A stretch of 64,000 nt of DNA from Streptomyces sp. NBC_00190 (GTDB taxonomy: Bacteria > Actinomycetota > Actinomycetes > Streptomycetales > Streptomycetaceae): assembly GCF_036203305.1 (NCBI RefSeq), contig NZ_CP108131.1, positions 3,658,001 to 3,722,000 on the forward strand, read 5' to 3'. The notes below the pieces were generated by a model. That model was not told the origin of the DNA and ran no database searches. It was given only the letters and a program-made list of their open reading frames with translations. Positions 1 through 8,471 of this stretch are shown in pieces. Both the position numbers and the translations under genes were made by a program. Every line of letters begins with the position of its first letter. Positions within the stretch are counted from its first letter, which is position 1.

Positions 1-14
1 CCGGCGCGAACCGG

Positions 15-1262
15 CTACATCCGGCTCAGCGACGCCGCCGCGAACAGTACGTCCCGGATCGCCTCGCGGTCGCCGTGCTGGCCCACCGCCGCCTCTTCCG
101 GGGAGATGTGGCCCGCCGCCAGCTGGCAGAACTCGATGCCGTCCAGGGCGATCTCCGCCACCGTCCGCTCCGGCGACGGCTTCGCCGCGGGCGAGTCCAG
201 CGCGATGTCCCAGCCGCCGCCGCCCGCGCCCTCGATCTCCAGGTGCAGGGTCCGCCCGGGCGCGCCCGCCGCGACCAGGCCGCGCGCCGGTGCCGCCAGG
301 CCGTCGCGCCGCCGCTTCGCCAGGGCCCGCGGCAGGAGCCGCGCCGCCAGGTCGATCATCCGGTGCAGATGCGGCCCGGACGGCAGCCCGTACGGGTAGT
401 CCACGGCCTCCGCGATGTCCGTCGCGTGCACCCAGCACTCGAAGGCCCGCTCCAGGAACGCGTCCCCGAGCGGCAGTACGAAGCCCCCGTAGTCCACCGC
501 CAGCTCGGCGACGCCACGGCCGGCGAAGGAGACCGTACGCACCAGCGTGTGGCCCTGCTCCCGCCACGGCTCGCGGACCTTCCGGGTGGCCGGGTACTGC
601 GAGGCGTTCCAGAAGGCCTCCGTCCGCGCGGTCGTGCCGCCGCCCTCCGGCGCCTCCTTCCCCAGCGGGTCGTCCAGCCCCAGCGCGGCGGCCACCATCC
701 CGTCCACCGTCAGCAGGTGCCCGATCACCCCCGCCACCGTGGTCCGGTGCGTCATCCGCCGCTCCTCCTCGAACCACTTCAGCCGGACCGGGGTGTGCCA
801 CTCGGAGTCGCCGAAGTCCTGGAGCAGCGCGTCGAGCCGCGCGGTCTCGGTGTCGTACGGGTTCGCCCACGCCGGCACCGGAATGCGGGCCGGCCGCTTG
901 CCGAGGCAGTCCTCCAGCACCCGCGAGCGCAGCAGCGGACCCAGGTCGAGGTTCTCCTCCGGGTGCAGCAGCCCCACCGCGTCGCGCAGCCGCAGCGCCT
1001 CGTCCGCGCAGGGCGCGCACTCGGTGAGGTGGTCCTCCACCGCCTGCGTCTCCTCGGCGGAGCACGCGGCCAACGCCCACGCCCCGAGCAGGGACTTCAG
1101 CACGGCGTGCGTGGGCGGCGGCACCGCAGCCGCCGACGGCTCCGGGACCGGGGGCGCGTGCCGCGGATCCAGGTCGTCGGCGGCCCCGCGCGGACCCGGT
1201 ATCCACACCTGGCCGCCGGGCCGCTCGTATCCGTCGTCGTGGGACTCGGCGGGACCGTTCAT
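15..1262 (-). CDS. Zinc-finger (zf-HC2) plus MDMPI-domain protein, putative anti-sigma partner
   Basis: A 415-residue protein. An N-terminal anti-sigma-type zinc finger is visible as H78, C82 and C85 (HLTECAPC). From about residue 135 it continues into a DinB/mycothiol-dependent maleylpyruvate isomerase (MDMPI)-like domain with an internal GHLL helix. Its ATG overlaps the TGA of the upstream ECF sigma gene (ATGA), so the two are translationally coupled. Zinc-finger proteins coupled to ECF sigma factors usually bind and restrain the sigma factor, so a cytoplasmic redox- or thiol-sensitive anti-sigma role is inferred. No membrane segment is visible. The MDMPI part is unusual for an anti-sigma factor and may respond to mycothiol or metal. 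The domain calls are fairly sure; the anti-sigma function is inferred from coupling. Confidence 0.85.
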   Translation of the reverse strand: MNGPAESHDDGYERPGGQVWIPGPRGAADDLDPRHAPPVPEPSAAAVPPPTHAVLKSLLGAWALAACSAEETQAVEDHLTECAPCADEALRLRDAVGLLHPEENLDLGPLLRSRVLEDCLGKRPARIPVPAWANPYDTETARLDALLQDFGDSEWHTPVRLKWFEEERRMTHRTTVAGVIGHLLTVDGMVAAALGLDDPLGKEAPEGGGTTARTEAFWNASQYPATRKVREPWREQGHTLVRTVSFAGRGVAELAVDYGGFVLPLGDAFLERAFECWVHATDIAEAVDYPYGLPSGPHLHRMIDLAARLLPRALAKRRRDGLAAPARGLVAAGAPGRTLHLEIEGAGGGGWDIALDSPAAKPSPERTVAEIALDGIEFCQLAAGHISPEEAAVGQHGDREAIRDVLFAAASLSRM

Positions 1263-1837
1263 CGGGGCGTTCCGTACTCGCGCGGGCCGTATCCGGGCTG
1301 GGCGGGGTCCTCCTGCGGGAGGGTGTTGGCGGTCGACAGCAGCTGCAGCCCGAGCCGCAGCCGGCGCCGCGCCTCGTCCTCGCTGATGTGGAGGTCGGCG
1401 GCGGCCTGCCGGTAGTCGCGCCGCTTGAAGTACGCGAGTTCGAGCGCGGCACGCAGCGGCGTGGGCATGGAGGTGACGATGTAGTCCGCGCGGGCGGCGG
1501 CGTTGGCGCTGCGCACCTTCTGCTCCAGCTCCTCGCGCGAGCCGCGGCCCAGTTCGGCCTGGCGCAACCGGGCCACGGCCTGGCCCTGGGCGATCCGGGC
1601 GACCCAGGAGCGCATGGAGCCCTGCTTGGGGTCGTAGGCGTCCGGGTTCTCCCAGATGTAGCCGAAGACCTCGCGGGTGATCCGGTCCGCCGCCTTCTCG
1701 TCACCCAGCACGCGGTGCGCCAGGCTGTGCACGAGCGAGGCGAACCGGTCGTACAGCTCTCCGAGCGCGGCGGCCTCCCCGCGCGCCAGGCGTTGCTGCA
1801 TGCGGCGGTCCCAACGCGGTGGTACGTCCTTAGGCAT
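1259..1837 (-). CDS. ECF-family RNA polymerase sigma factor
   Basis: A 192-residue sigma-70 family protein of ECF size. Region 2 is at about residues 30-90 (LYDRFASLVHSLAHRVLG followed by ITREVFGYIW). Region 4 is at about 125-175, with the helix-turn-helix AAADLHISEDEARRRL. The start at 1837 was chosen because it gives the normal ECF N-terminus and has a GGGGG run upstream; the frame stays open to 1987, but that extension lacks family features. The downstream zinc-finger gene overlaps by 4 bp. A palindrome, TCACTTCGGAAGTGA, lies 74-88 bp upstream. ECF sigma factors redirect RNA polymerase to stress regulons; the signal sensed here is unknown. Confidence 0.88.
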   Translation of the reverse strand: MPKDVPPRWDRRMQQRLARGEAAALGELYDRFASLVHSLAHRVLGDEKAADRITREVFGYIWENPDAYDPKQGSMRSWVARIAQGQAVARLRQAELGRGSREELEQKVRSANAAARADYIVTSMPTPLRAALELAYFKRRDYRQAAADLHISEDEARRRLRLGLQLLSTANTLPQEDPAQPGYGPREYGTPR

Positions 1838-1910
1838 GGTGCCCCCAGCCGTGTGTCGACGCATCGAATGTAATGGCCACATGGGCAGGTGCGCCCGTTT
1901 TGCGGGAAGG

Positions 1911-1925
1911 TCACTTCGGAAGTGA
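1911..1925. promoter_or_regulatory. Palindrome upstream of the ECF sigma gene
   Basis: TCACTTCGGAAGTGA is a perfect 7-bp-arm palindrome with a one-base centre. It lies in the 299-bp gap between the leftward sigma gene and the rightward EF-hand gene. The rest of the gap shows a plausible rightward promoter (TTAACG at 2055-2060, 18-bp spacer, TACGCT at 2079-2084) for the EF-hand gene. Binding by a regulator is inferred only from symmetry and position. Confidence 0.35.
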
Positions 1926-2136
1926 ACCCTCCGTGTTAGGCGCGTGGCAGCGCGTGAACCGTGGTACGGGCGGCGGCACATGCGCACATGCGTACGCGCC
2001 CCGCCGCGCTCCCCGTGCGCGGGTTCGATGCGGCCGCCTCCTTGACCACTTCGCTTAACGCGCAGGCCACGTAGGCCTTACGCTCCTGCCTGTCTTGATC
2101 TGAACCCACCGCACACGTGAAGGCGGAACGCCGAAC

Positions 2137-2655
2137 ATGGACAGCGCAGAATACGAGCGCAAGATCGCCGCCCGATTCGCCACCTTCGACCAGGACGGGT
2201 CCGGCTATATCGACCGGGAGGACTTCAGCGCGGCCGCGAAGGCCGTCCTGGCCGAATTCGGTACCACCGCCCGGTCGGACAAGGGCCAGGCCGTGTTCGC
2301 CGGCGCCGAGGCGTTCTGGCAGGGGATGGCCGGGATCGCGGATGTCGACGGGGACCAGCGGGTGTCCCGCGAGGAGTTCATCACCGGGGCGGCGAAGCGG
2401 CTGCGGGACAGCCCTCAGCGGTTCGCGGAGATCGCGCGGCCGTTCCTGCGGGCCGTGATCGCGGTGGCCGACGGAGAGGGCGGCGGCGCGGCCCCCGCGG
2501 CCGCGGCGCGGGTCCTGCGGGTCCTCGGCACACCGCCGGAACTGGCCACGCAGGTGGCGGCGGCCCTCGACGCCGACGGCGACGGCCGCATCTCGGAGGA
2601 AGAGATCCTGACGGCCTTCGCGGGCTACTGCGGGGTGGAGGCGCCGGACGCCTGA
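2137..2655 (+). CDS. EF-hand calcium-binding protein
   Basis: A 172-residue protein of the calerythrin/calmodulin-like type. Three canonical 12-residue loops are visible: 18-29 (DQDGSGYIDRED), 69-80 (DVDGDQRVSREE) and 145-156 (DADGDGRISEEE). A fourth position near 112-123 has lost its acidic ligands. No signal peptide or membrane segment is seen, so it is probably a cytosolic calcium buffer or sensor. GAAGGCGG precedes the ATG by about 12 bases. The flanking genes are unrelated and give no pathway context. The binding call is secure; the physiological partner is unknown. Confidence 0.9.
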   Translation: MDSAEYERKIAARFATFDQDGSGYIDREDFSAAAKAVLAEFGTTARSDKGQAVFAGAEAFWQGMAGIADVDGDQRVSREEFITGAAKRLRDSPQRFAEIARPFLRAVIAVADGEGGGAAPAAAARVLRVLGTPPELATQVAAALDADGDGRISEEEILTAFAGYCGVEAPDA

Positions 2656-2740
2656 CGGCGGGTTGCGCGGAGCCGCGGCCGGGGCCGGGGCCGGTGCCGG
2701 GGGTGTGCCCCCGGAACCGGCCGAGTCGGCCCGCCCCGGG

Positions 2741-3619
2741 CTAGGCGAAGACCACCGTGCGGCTGCCGTTCAGCAGGACGCGGTGCTCGCTGTGCCACTT
2801 CACCGCGCGCGCCAGCGCCTGGCACTCCACGTCGCGCCCGATCGCCACCAGCTGGTCGGGGGTCACCTCGTGGCCGACCCGCTCGACCTCCTGCTCGATG
2901 ATCGGCCCCTCGTCCAGGTCCGCCGTCACGTAGTGCGCGGTCGCGCCGATCAGCTTCACACCGCGCGCGTGCGCCTGGTGGTACGGCTTCGCGCCCTTGA
3001 AGCTCGGCAGGAACGAGTGGTGGATGTTGATGATCCGCCCGCTCAGCTCCTTGCACAGGGTGTCGGACAGCACCTGCATGTACCGCGCGAGCACGACCAG
3101 CTCGACGTTCTCGGCGCGCACGAGCTTCAGCAGCTCCGCCTCCGCCGCCTCCTTCGTGTCCTTCGTCACCGGGATGTGCACGAACGGGATGTCGTACGAG
3201 CCCACCAGCTCAGCGAAGTCGGTGTGGTTGGAGACCACGGCCGCGATCTCGACGGGCAGGGCGCCGATCGACGTGCGGAACAGCAGGTCGTTCAGGCAGT
3301 GGCCGAACTTCGACACCATCAGCACGATCCGCATGCGCTCGTCGGAGCGGTGGATCTGCCAGTCCATCCGGAAGGATTCGCCGATCGCGGCGAAGCTCGC
3401 GCGCAGCTTCTCCACCGTCACCGTCGGCTCGGCCTCGAAGTGCACCCGCATGAAGAAGAGTCCGGTCTCCCGGTCTCCGAACTGCTGGCTGTCCACGATG
3501 TTGCAGCCGGTCATGAAGAGGTAACTCGACACGGCGTGCACGATGCCCTGCTTGTCAGGGCAGGACACGGTAAGGACGTACTGGGGCTGCGGCTGTGCCT
3601 CGGGCTGCGGGTCGCTCAT
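2741..3619 (-). CDS. purU: Formyltetrahydrofolate deformylase
   Basis: A 292-residue enzyme that hydrolyses 10-formyl-tetrahydrofolate to formate and tetrahydrofolate, balancing one-carbon pools for purine and glycine metabolism. An N-terminal ACT domain (about 14-90, from YVLTVSCPDKQGIVHAVS) is followed by a formyltransferase fold. The catalytic triad is visible as N198 and H200 in the INIHHSFLPSF motif and D236 in LDEGPI. The length is typical of PurU. The start MSDPQPEA was chosen because the longer open frame to 4189 only shadows the neighbouring gene. It lies 14 bases downstream of the SCO4402-like gene on the same strand, so the two are probably cotranscribed. Confidence 0.95.
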   Translation of the reverse strand: MSDPQPEAQPQPQYVLTVSCPDKQGIVHAVSSYLFMTGCNIVDSQQFGDRETGLFFMRVHFEAEPTVTVEKLRASFAAIGESFRMDWQIHRSDERMRIVLMVSKFGHCLNDLLFRTSIGALPVEIAAVVSNHTDFAELVGSYDIPFVHIPVTKDTKEAAEAELLKLVRAENVELVVLARYMQVLSDTLCKELSGRIINIHHSFLPSFKGAKPYHQAHARGVKLIGATAHYVTADLDEGPIIEQEVERVGHEVTPDQLVAIGRDVECQALARAVKWHSEHRVLLNGSRTVVFA

Positions 3620-3633
3620 GACCGCATAGCCTT

Positions 3634-4137
3634 TCACACCGCGCGGGTGAGGATCCTCAGCACTTCCAGCGACGTGGGCCGGACGTCCGGATCGTCCCCG
3701 TCTGCCACCGCCAGCCGTACGTGCGCCTCGCGCGCGGCACGGACCGCCTCGGGCCAGGCGTGGTGCTCCAGGTAGACGGAAACGGGTGCGTCGGGCCCGA
3801 CCTGGTGCAGGATGCGGAGCACCCGCAGCACGGCCAGGTCGACCAGGGCCGCCTCCTGGGAGTCGCGGAAGATCGTGCCGACGTACTTCTCGGCGGACCA
3901 GCTGTCGAGCCAGGTGTCCTCGACGAGCCGGTACACGGCGTCGGTGACGTCCCCGTACCCTTCGGCGCCGGCCAGCCAGGTGTCCTCGTGGAAGGCGGGG
4001 TCGGAGAGCATGTGCAGCGCCGAGCGCACGTTGCTGCGCCAGCGCCACCACGGCATGTCGTTCAGGGGCATGCCGCCCATGGTGGAGGAGCGGCCACCGC
4101 GTCGGGAAGGGTTCTTCGAACCTTGGGCGAATGTCAC
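3634..4137 (-). CDS. SCO4402-family conserved hypothetical protein
   Basis: A small soluble protein, 167 residues from the GTG at 4137 or 148 from the ATG at 4080. The shorter form, starting MGGMPLNDMPWW, looks like the conserved core; the longer N-terminus is basic and less convincing. The sequence is rich in W, H and acidic residues (for example ALHMLSDPAFHEDTWLAG) with no membrane segment or recognised catalytic motif. It resembles a Streptomyces family that I remember as named after SCO4402, which sits next to purU. It is 14 bases upstream of purU and probably shares its mRNA. The function is unknown. Confidence 0.75.
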   Translation of the reverse strand: MTFAQGSKNPSRRGGRSSTMGGMPLNDMPWWRWRSNVRSALHMLSDPAFHEDTWLAGAEGYGDVTDAVYRLVEDTWLDSWSAEKYVGTIFRDSQEAALVDLAVLRVLRILHQVGPDAPVSVYLEHHAWPEAVRAAREAHVRLAVADGDDPDVRPTSLEVLRILTRAV

Positions 4138-4288
4138 GCACTCGATCGTACGTTCCCGCTCTCCGGGATCTTGAGGCGCGTGTGAACAAACGGAATATGA
4201 ACTTCCCCCCGGTAATTCACCTGGGCGTCACCCAACGTTGTGTCCAGCTCACTCTCCAGTTCCCCGCGGAGCGGAATGGTGCGTGGAC

Positions 4289-5620
4289 ATGACCGATCTG
4301 CGACGTGCAGCAGCCCTCTCCCGCACTTTCCTGGCCACGGCGATGGGTGCGTGTCTCGTCGCCGGGTGCGGGGCGCTCCCCGGAGGCACGGGGGGTTCCG
4401 GGGACACCCTCACCGTCATGACGTTCGCACCCGAGGACACCAAGGCGACCAACATGCCCGGAATGCCCGGCATGGCCAAGGCGTACGAGCGCTGGGTCAA
4501 TGCCAAGGGCGGCATCAACGGGCGCAAACTCCGCGTACTGACCTGCAACGAGAAGAACACCCCCACCGGCGCCGCCGACTGCGCCCGCAAGGCGGTCAAG
4601 GAGAAGGCCATCGCCGTGGTCGGCTCCTACAGCCAGCACGGACGCGCCTTCATGGCCCCGCTGGAGGCCGAGGGCATCCCGTTCATCGGGGGGTACGGGG
4701 TCACGTCCGAGGAGTTCCAGTCGACCCTCTCCTACCCCGTCAACGGCGGCCAGCCCGTGCTCCTCGCCGGCGCCGGCCACCAGCTGGCCCGCGCGTGCAC
4801 CCAGGTCGCCCTGGTCCGCCCCGACACCCTCGCGGGCGACTCGATGCCGGTCCTGCTGAACGCCGGGCTCAAGGCCAACAAGCTGGGCGACGCCTCCGAC
4901 ATCCGGGCCGCCGAGGACTCCGCCGACTTCTCCCCGCAGGCCCGTGAAGCCCTCTCCAACACCACCTCCTCCGCCGCTGCCGCCAACGCCAGGGATTCCA
5001 AGGACTCGAAGGACTCCAAGGAGAAGGGCAAGGGCTGCGTGACGGCGGTGCTCGGCGAGCAGCGCACCGAGACGTTCTTCGACGCCTTCCGCCGGGCCGC
5101 CGACACGCAGAACCGCAAGCCGCAGATCTCCTCGGTCCTGGGCAGCGTCAGCCAGTCCCTGGTGGACCGCACCGGCGGCAAGGAGAGCCCCTTCGAGGGC
5201 GCGTTCCTGACCAGTTGGTACCCGGTGGCCAACGACCCGCTCTGGCAGCCGATGCGCAAGGTGATCGCCGACTACGCGTTCGGCGACGACACCGTCGACC
5301 CCGACGACACCGGCGCGCAGACCACCTGGATCGCGTACACCGTGCTGAGCGAAATCGTGAAGCGCTTCAAGGAGGACGAGGGCATCACCGCCCGCAAGGT
5401 CGGGCACATGCTCAACCAGTCTCAGGCGATCAAGACCGGCGGACTCACCCCGGACCTGAGCTGGCGCTACCAGGACATGCGCGCCGTCGCCGGCTTCCCC
5501 CGCATCGTCAACGGCCGGGTCACCTTCCAGATCGTCCAGTCCGGCCGGCTCGTCGCCCAGGAGGGCGAGGCTTCGCAGGACATGACGTCGACGCTGGAAC
5601 AGGCTCCCCGGGCGGCCTGA
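4289..5620 (+). CDS. ABC-type solute-binding lipoprotein (branched-chain amino acid / periplasmic-binding type I fold)
   Basis: A 443-residue exported lipoprotein. The signal peptide ends in the lipobox LVAGC with the lipidated cysteine at residue 27. The mature part has the Leu/Ile/Val-binding-protein style fold (AKAYERWVNAKGGINGRKL and AVVGSYSQHGRAFMAPLE). A low-complexity DSKDSKDSKEK linker lies near residue 235. No permease or ATPase gene lies beside it, so it may be an orphan receptor or serve a transporter encoded elsewhere. The ATG at 4289 was chosen for a normal signal peptide; the frame is open from 4238 and a GTG lies two codons upstream. The ligand cannot be told from sequence. Confidence 0.82.
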   Translation: MTDLRRAAALSRTFLATAMGACLVAGCGALPGGTGGSGDTLTVMTFAPEDTKATNMPGMPGMAKAYERWVNAKGGINGRKLRVLTCNEKNTPTGAADCARKAVKEKAIAVVGSYSQHGRAFMAPLEAEGIPFIGGYGVTSEEFQSTLSYPVNGGQPVLLAGAGHQLARACTQVALVRPDTLAGDSMPVLLNAGLKANKLGDASDIRAAEDSADFSPQAREALSNTTSSAAAANARDSKDSKDSKEKGKGCVTAVLGEQRTETFFDAFRRAADTQNRKPQISSVLGSVSQSLVDRTGGKESPFEGAFLTSWYPVANDPLWQPMRKVIADYAFGDDTVDPDDTGAQTTWIAYTVLSEIVKRFKEDEGITARKVGHMLNQSQAIKTGGLTPDLSWRYQDMRAVAGFPRIVNGRVTFQIVQSGRLVAQEGEASQDMTSTLEQAPRAA

Positions 5621-5636
5621 GCCCCGGCGGGCCCGT

Positions 5637-5662
5637 CGGCCCCCTCCCCCGGGAGGGGGCCG
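5637..5662. terminator. Hairpin terminator between convergent genes
   Basis: A perfect 12-bp stem (CGGCCCCCTCCC with GGGAGGGGGCCG) and a 2-nt loop lies between the lipoprotein stop and the stop of the convergent membrane-protein gene. It can serve both directions. No U-tract follows, which is common for Streptomyces terminators. Confidence 0.7.
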
Positions 5663-5665
5663 GTC

Positions 5666-6922
5666 TCAGAGCTGCGACTTGTCGCGCTTGGTGAGTCCGT
5701 ACTTGGCCGCGATGTTGTTCCAGAGCACCGCGGCCGATTCCTTGGCCCTCGTCGCCTCGCCGCTCGCCTTGTTGCCGGCGACGGCGTTCTCGGAGTTCTT
5801 GGACTTGCCGTCCTTGCACTTGTCGTCGTCCACGTCGTCCGCCCAGGCCGCGTAGCTGTTGTCGGCGTCCGCGGAGGACCGCCAGGCCTTGGTGAGGGCG
5901 GCGGTCAGCTTCGCGTTCTCCGGGAGCTGGTCCACCTTGAGCTCCTGGAGGCGGGTGACGAGCTCCTCGCGCTGACGGGCCGCGTCGCGCAGGTCGGCGG
6001 CCGCCTGGTCGAGGTTCTTGCAGCCCTTGATGTCGTCCACGGCCTTGATCACCGAGGCCCGGCTGTCGTTGCTGTCCGCGAGGAGCTTGTCCAGCTGGAC
6101 GGCTTGCGTGCGGCCCGGGTCCACGGGGGCCTCGCCGGCGGGCGCCGCCGTGGCACCGCTCGCGCTGGGCGCGGCGGGCGCCGCGGCCGGGCCGCTGTTC
6201 TGCGGCTTGCCGTCGCCGAGCAGCGATCCGACGCCGAGTCCGACGACGACCAGCCCGATGACCACCGCCGCGATGATCGCGGGAGAGATCTTGCGGGCCG
6301 GCTCCGGCAGCGGGGGCGGCGCGTACTGCGGCTGCTGGAGCTGCTGCGGCTGCGGAGATACGGGGTCCTGCCCGCGCGGCGGGTAGGGGCGCGGCGGCGG
6401 CCGGCGCAGCACCGGCTCCTGGATCGGCGGCAGGTGCTGGGTGTGCCCGGCGGAGTCGTCGCCGCGGAACAACCCGCCGAACGGCTCCGGCCCGCCCGCG
6501 GCGGGAACCGGCGGGATGTACTGGGTCGCCGCCTCATCGTGCGCCGGGGCGGCCGGAACGGGCGCGATGTACTGCGTCGCCGCCTCGTGATGTGCCGGGG
6601 CCGCCGGCACCGGCGCGATGTACTGCGTCGCCGCCTCGTCGTGCGCCGGCGCGGCCGGAACGGGCGCGATGTACTGCGTCGCCGCCTCGTGATGTGCCGC
6701 GGCGGCCGGGGCCGCCGGCACCGGCGCGATGTACTGGGTGGCCGCCTCGGGCAGCGGCGGGTAGCCGTAGCCGTGCGGAGCCCCCGGCCCCTCGTACCCG
6801 GGCCCCAGAACGTGCCCGGCCGCCGCCTGCTGCTGCCCGGGGTACTCCGGGTAGCCGGACGCCGGGTCCGGACCCCACGGGGCACCCGGCTGGGGGGCGC
6901 TCCCCTGTCCGTTCTCCGTCAC
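5666..6922 (-). CDS. Single-pass membrane protein with tandem EAATQYIAPVPAAP repeats
   Basis: A 418-residue protein starting at GTG 6922, preceded by GGAGAAGGAG. The N-terminal 230 residues are Pro/Ala/Gly/Gln-rich and presumably cytoplasmic and disordered, with five copies of a 17-residue unit around ATQYI[AP]PVP. One hydrophobic helix follows (SPAIIAAVVIGLVVVGLGVG). The extracytoplasmic C-terminal part of about 170 residues is charged and partly helical (LREELVTRLQELKVDQLPENAKL style) with two cysteines. The architecture (disordered Thr-rich cytoplasmic segment, one helix, external domain) resembles actinobacterial membrane proteins under Ser/Thr kinase control; this is inference. I do not recognise the family. 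It converges on the lipoprotein gene. Confidence 0.8.
   Translation of the reverse strand: MTENGQGSAPQPGAPWGPDPASGYPEYPGQQQAAAGHVLGPGYEGPGAPHGYGYPPLPEAATQYIAPVPAAPAAAAHHEAATQYIAPVPAAPAHDEAATQYIAPVPAAPAHHEAATQYIAPVPAAPAHDEAATQYIPPVPAAGGPEPFGGLFRGDDSAGHTQHLPPIQEPVLRRPPPRPYPPRGQDPVSPQPQQLQQPQYAPPPLPEPARKISPAIIAAVVIGLVVVGLGVGSLLGDGKPQNSGPAAAPAAPSASGATAAPAGEAPVDPGRTQAVQLDKLLADSNDSRASVIKAVDDIKGCKNLDQAAADLRDAARQREELVTRLQELKVDQLPENAKLTAALTKAWRSSADADNSYAAWADDVDDDKCKDGKSKNSENAVAGNKASGEATRAKESAAVLWNNIAAKYGLTKRDKSQL
6516..6751 (-). repeat. Five near-identical 51-bp tandem repeats inside a CDS
   Basis: The string atgtactg recurs at 6516, 6567, 6618, 6669 and 6729, giving a 51-bp period with a final spacing of 60 bp. 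Each unit encodes EAATQYIAPVPAAPAH-type sequence. The near-identity at DNA level suggests recent expansion and likely copy-number variation between strains. Confidence 0.9.
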
Positions 6923-7047
6923 CGGGTCTCCTTCTCCGACTTGCCCGAACCTACGGAACCGTCGGCTCACGCTACCGTCCCCGTGGTTGATGGCCAATGT
7001 CGGCCGAATCACCGGCGCCCGGCCCGGACCGGGGCCGCCCCGACCCG

Positions 7048-8430
7048 CTAGGCGACCCGCGCGTCCAGCCGCGCCCCGAACTCCCGCACCGCCGCCTCCT
7101 CCCGGTACGGCTCCAGCCGCGCCCTGAAGTCGTCCAGGTACTCCGTACCCCGGTTCGAGCGGAGCCCCTCCAGCAGGTCCGCCGCCTTCGTGGCCGTCTG
7201 GCAGGCCTGCTCCACCTCCCGCTGCTGCACCTGCGCCGCCGCCAGCAGCAGCAGCCCGATGGCCCGGCGGCGCGCCTTGCCCTCGGGGAGACCTCGCAGG
7301 GCCTCCTCCGCCCGCCGGGCCGCCGCCTCCGCCTGGCCCAGGTCCCGGTGGCAGTGGGCCAGCTCGTCCGCGAGGTACGCCTGGCCGAAGTGGCGGATCC
7401 ACACCGGGTCGTCGCCCGACTCCGGCTCCGCCCGCTCCAGCGCGCTGACGGCCCGCGACGACAGCACCGCCGTCGCCCGGGTGTCCCCGAGCAGCGCGTG
7501 CCCGCGCGCTTCGGCCGCGTAGAACATGGCCTCCACCCGCGGGGTGACCTGCCCCCGCGTCCCCTCCTGGGCGGCCCGCGCCAGCTGCGCGATCTCCCGC
7601 GGGTTGCCGAGCTCCGCCGCGAGGTGGCTCATCGACGCCGCGAGCACGTACCCGCCGTACGCCCGGTCGCCGGCCGCCTGTGCCAGCCGCAGGGCCTGGA
7701 TGTAGTAGCGCTGGGCCAGGCCCGGCTGGCCCGTGTCCACCGCCATGTAGCCCGCGAGTTCCGTCAGCCGGGCCACGGCCGCGAACAGCGCGCGCCCGAC
7801 GGGCTCCCGGTACGAGCCGCCGATCAGTCCGGACACCACCGAGTTGAGGTAGTGCACGACCACGGGCCGGACGTGCCCGCTGCCGAAGCGGTGGTCGAGT
7901 TCGGTGAGGGCCTCGGTGGTGGCCCGTACGGCCTCGACGTCGGACATGCCGACCCGCGAACCGACGCTGCGGGCGACCTGCGTGTCGGCGCCGGTGATCA
8001 GCCAGTCGCGGCTCGGCTCGACGAGCGCGGAGGCCGCCACGCTGGAGCCCGCCAGGAAGTCGCGCCGGCCCACGTCGCTGCGCCACAGCTCGCAGACCTG
8101 CTCGATGGCGCCGACGACGGTCGGGGAGAACTGCAGGCCGACGCCGGAGGCCAGGTTCTTGCCGTTGGCCATGCCGATCTCGTCGATGGTGACGGCCCGG
8201 CCGAGTTTGCGCCCGATCGCCTCGGCGATGATCCCCGGGGCCCGGCCGCGCGGCTGCTGGCCGCGCAGCCAGCGGGCCACGGACGTCTTGTCGTAACGGA
8301 GGTCGAGACCGTGTTCCGAGCCGCACATGTTGACGCGCCGGGCGAGCCCGGCATTGGAGCACCCGGCTTCCTGGATGAGCGCCTGCAGCCGTTCGTTCGG
8401 CTGGCGGGCGACGAGAGGCCTGGCTGCCAT
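7048..8430 (-). CDS. TPR-type transcriptional regulator / sporulation-associated protein
   Basis: A 460-residue protein with an N-terminal helix-turn-helix-like region (about 12-90, with NAGLARRVNMCG and YDKTSVARWLRGQQPRG). A long helical C-terminal part with TPR-like repeats (about 200-430) follows, for example GLAQRYYIQALRLAQAAGD. This is the plan of the large NsdA-like family of Streptomyces developmental and antibiotic regulators; membership is my recollection, not a search result. The ATG at 8430 is preceded by CAGGGGG. A symmetric site, GTGATC-N8-GATCAC, lies 22-41 bp upstream and may be an autoregulatory operator. It diverges from the prim-pol-like gene. Confidence 0.78.
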   Translation of the reverse strand: MAARPLVARQPNERLQALIQEAGCSNAGLARRVNMCGSEHGLDLRYDKTSVARWLRGQQPRGRAPGIIAEAIGRKLGRAVTIDEIGMANGKNLASGVGLQFSPTVVGAIEQVCELWRSDVGRRDFLAGSSVAASALVEPSRDWLITGADTQVARSVGSRVGMSDVEAVRATTEALTELDHRFGSGHVRPVVVHYLNSVVSGLIGGSYREPVGRALFAAVARLTELAGYMAVDTGQPGLAQRYYIQALRLAQAAGDRAYGGYVLAASMSHLAAELGNPREIAQLARAAQEGTRGQVTPRVEAMFYAAEARGHALLGDTRATAVLSSRAVSALERAEPESGDDPVWIRHFGQAYLADELAHCHRDLGQAEAAARRAEEALRGLPEGKARRRAIGLLLLAAAQVQQREVEQACQTATKAADLLEGLRSNRGTEYLDDFRARLEPYREEAAVREFGARLDARVA

Positions 8431-8451
8431 GAAAACCCCCTGAGGCCGCGG

Positions 8452-8471
8452 GTGATCGTTGGAATGATCAC
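8452..8471. promoter_or_regulatory. Inverted repeat GTGATC-N8-GATCAC in a divergent promoter region
   Basis: Perfect 6-bp arms separated by 8 bp lie directly upstream of the TPR regulator start and within the 214-bp divergent gap shared with the prim-pol-like gene. Position and symmetry suggest an operator, possibly autoregulatory. No protein assignment can be made. Confidence 0.4.

Noticed and set aside
2016-2040. GGTTCGAT string as a tRNA T-loop
   Set aside because: No acceptor, D or anticodon stem can be folded around it.
2741-4189. A 482-codon frame covering purU and the gene upstream
   Set aside because: Only the part from 3619 matches PurU; the upstream extension is arginine/glycine-rich shadow sequence over the SCO4402-like gene.
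5666-8362. An 898-codon frame spanning two genes on the minus strand
   Set aside because: The upstream two-thirds is low-complexity shadow of the TPR regulator in another frame; the real gene starts at GTG 6922 with a ribosome-binding site.
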